Origin: Macrobrachium rosenbergii
Taxonomy: Eukaryota; Arthropoda; Malacostraca; Decapoda; Palaemonidae
Length of the DNA: 64,000 nt
Assembly: GCF_040412425.1 (NCBI RefSeq)
Contig: NC_089789.1
Coordinates: 38,543,606-38,607,605, forward strand
Reading direction: 5' to 3'
The notes beneath the pieces are model-generated. The model was not told the origin of the DNA and did no database searches. It saw nothing but the letters and a program-made list of their open reading frames with translations. Positions within the stretch are counted from its first letter, which is position 1. The number at the start of each line of letters is the position of its first letter. Shown here piece by piece: positions 61,946 through 64,000 of this stretch. The translations under genes and the position numbers were made by a program.

Positions 61946-63585
61946 TTAAAATAATATCCACACGCTAATTTTTTTTATTTTTAATACATAGAAATACAGT
62001 ATACAGTAAATTAAATTTTAATATTCATTAATTTTTTTATTTTTAATACATAGAAATACAGTAAATTATCTATTTTAAGACTAATAATTCTCATCTCAAT
62101 CGATTCACTAAAGTTCACTTGTATTGCATGACAGATAAGTCGGCTCTTATTCTGCAAAATTATGTTACTCAAGGCCTTATCTATTTATCAATCAGACATG
62201 ACATCCCACTCAGGGGAATTTAGATATTTATTGAAAATGATAAATTTCTGTTTAAAATTAGTTTAAAATCTAAAATTCGTTTTTTTTAGCTAGAAGATAA
62301 AAATTGTTTCTATATTAGAGCTAATGTTTCTACAGGTAACTGAAGTTCGCTCTTATTACAGTTTGTCACACTGTTAATCTTACAAATCTGCTTTTGTTAT
62401 AGCTTGTAGTTGTGTGTGTAACATTCCTCCTCTTTCTCAGAGAGATTATGAAATAAAGGGTAGCCTTTTGCAAGCCGCCAAAAAAGTCAACTACATCTTT
62501 GAGTACTTTTTGTTGTCTAACACAAAGTAGCATTTCCATATTCTGTGGGAGGGAAAGTGGGTAATAATCTGACTTAGCACTATATATATATATATGCAAG
62601 ATACAAGATACAGTCGAGTTGGAAGATTTCCTTGAGTGACACAACCCATGGTGTTAAGAAATGGATCAGAAATTTACGATTAAGTTGCATTGTAGTAGAT
62701 ATTCCCCCTTTTCCCGGAGAGAATATGAAAGGTGACTGGATGCAGGGCAACTAAAAGTACCCAGATATGTAAGGCATTTCTGTATCTTGAATCTAGATAC
62801 TAACTTGACAAGATACGAGAAAGCCCCCTACATCTCAGGGTACTTTTAGGGGTCCTGCATCCAGTTGCCTTTTCATATTCTCTCTGAGGAAAAGGGGGAA
62901 ATATCTGATGACATTGCAACTTAATCTGTAAATTTCTGATCCATTCTCTTAACACAATGTGTCACTCAAGGCAATCTTCTTACTCATCTGTACCTAGCAT
63001 ACAGTATATAGTGCTAAGTCAGATTATTACCCACTTTCCCTCCCACAATATGGAAATGCGACTTTGTGTTTGAGAGCAAAAAGTACCCAAAGATGTAGGG
63101 GACTTGTTGGCGGCTTGCAAAAAGGCTACCCTTTATTTCATAATCTCTCTGAGAAAGAGGAGGAATGTATTGACACACAACTACAAGCTATAACAAAAGC
63201 AGATTTGTAAGATTAACAGTGTGACAAACTGTAATAAGAGCGAACTTCAGTTACCTGTAGAAACATTAGCTCTAATACATAGAAACAATTTTTATCTTCT
63301 AGCTAAAAACGAATTTTAGTTTAAAATTACTAATTTTAAACAGAAATTTATCATTTTCAATAAATATCTAAATTCCCCCTGAGTGGGATGTCATGTCTGA
63401 TTGATAAATAGCTAAGGAGTAACAGAATTTTACAGAATAACTTGCCGACTTATCTGTCATGCAATACAAGTGAACTTTGAGTGAGATCGATTGAGATGAG
63501 AATTGTTATTAGTCTTAAAATAGATAATTTACTGTATTTCTATGTATTAAAAATAAAAAAAATTAGCGTGTGGATATTATTTTAA
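61946..63585. repeat. Nested palindromic element, copy B (complete)
   Basis: The same structure as copy A, shifted by about 1,620 bp and about 97% identical to it by eye. It begins ATAATATCCACACGCTAATT and ends AATTAGCGTGTGGATATTAT, so the terminal inverted repeats extend through the whole element. At the A/B junction (61920-61975) the two ends face each other as a nearly perfect palindrome. The stretch TTTTTATTTTTAATACATAG and following AAATACAGTA is duplicated at 61967-62075. A (TA)n expansion at 62580-62595 distinguishes B from A. Confidence 0.92.
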
Positions 63586-64000
63586 TAATCACTTGAAAAG
63601 ACGATTAGGTTTTTCCAACGATCTGTCATTCTGTGGAATTAAATCCCAAGGCACCTCAATCACGGAGTTTTCCAGCAAGTCCTGTGGTAATACGGCGATT
63701 TCTCATTTTCTGTTGTCATCACGTCCTAAAGAAGTTGAATTCCACACCTCCGCGTGGTTGGATCCACTGAATCATAAGACCCTCAGCCTTTCTTCCGAGG
63801 TGCGTATTCTTCTAACCTCTGTTGTTTGTCACAGACTGAAGAAAATTCACTCATTGTGTTGGGAAACTGAAATTAATAAGAACCACTATAATACTCAGTA
63901 ACAGAGGCTTCACCAAGGTCATACGCAAAAGGAAAATACTGCAGTAAAACAAACTAGTTAACAGTAAATTGCCGGCTGTCGCCTGCAAACACCACTGTTC
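63586..64000 (+). other. Possible LINE C-terminal remnant; otherwise unassigned
   Basis: A 102-codon plus-strand frame (63593-63901) is not recognisable. In another plus frame FQRSVILWN, stop, IPRHL resembles the RTxxLWNxLP tail found at the end of many LINE ORF2 proteins, but stops follow closely. The window ends here. Confidence 0.3.

Noticed and set aside
62366..62644. 92-codon frame within the palindromic element (and its equivalents at 60782 and 61336)
   Set aside because: The frames recur only because the element is repeated, differ by frameshifts between copies, and contain the TA expansion. No domain is visible.
60555..63585. Sequencing hairpin artefact as the origin of the palindromes
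   Set aside because: The arms differ by many substitutions, and nested palindromes inside each arm are still more diverged, which a missed-adapter artefact would not give. Read-level confirmation is still desirable.

Overview
The window is nuclear DNA from an arthropod, most probably a decapod crustacean (shrimp, prawn, crab or crayfish grade). Four things point there: a very high load of (CT)n, (TA)n and (AAT)n microsatellites; interstitial TTAGG arrays, the arthropod telomere motif; a DIRS-type tyrosine-recombinase retroelement, a group common in decapods; and several dispersed repeats that I recall, from memory only, as typical of decapod sequence. No bacterial, viral or organellar organisation is visible, and no promoter, tRNA or intact rRNA gene could be supported.

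One protein gene is well supported. On the + strand, exons at 36350-36512 and 48388-48606 join in phase and encode the C-terminal 126 residues of a glycosyltransferase family 49 enzyme (B4GAT1-like). They are separated by an 11.9 kb intron. The upstream exons, with the N-terminal membrane anchor and catalytic DXD, were not found in the 36 kb to the left, so the preceding intron is probably at least that long. A 3' UTR and several AATAAA sites follow.

Layout: 1-36 kb (5' intron or intergenic) is almost wholly tandem repeats: minisatellites with 33-36 bp units, 115-160 bp composite units in which a microsatellite alternates with a conserved spacer, and long pure microsatellites. Interspersed are two copies of a 350-400 bp repeat with a palindromic core (R1), two copies of a second family (R2), and a 5S-rRNA-like fragment. 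36.3-48.6 kb holds the two GT49 exons and the intron, which carries a third R1 copy, a 210 bp MITE with clear terminal inverted repeats, and a TTAGG array. 48.6-64 kb has fewer microsatellites and holds degraded mobile elements: a foldback element (52.3 kb), a minus-strand LINE reverse-transcriptase remnant (53.7-54.4 kb), a shortened dead DIRS-like element with inverted terminal repeats (56.35-58.93 kb), and two tandem copies of a 1.6 kb nested palindromic element (60.55-63.58 kb).

The most unusual structures are the nested palindromes at 60.55-63.58 kb and three places (18.4, 35.1 and 43.4 kb) where a microsatellite forms the loop of a near-perfect inverted repeat. No new enzyme system was found; the novelty lies in repeat architecture.
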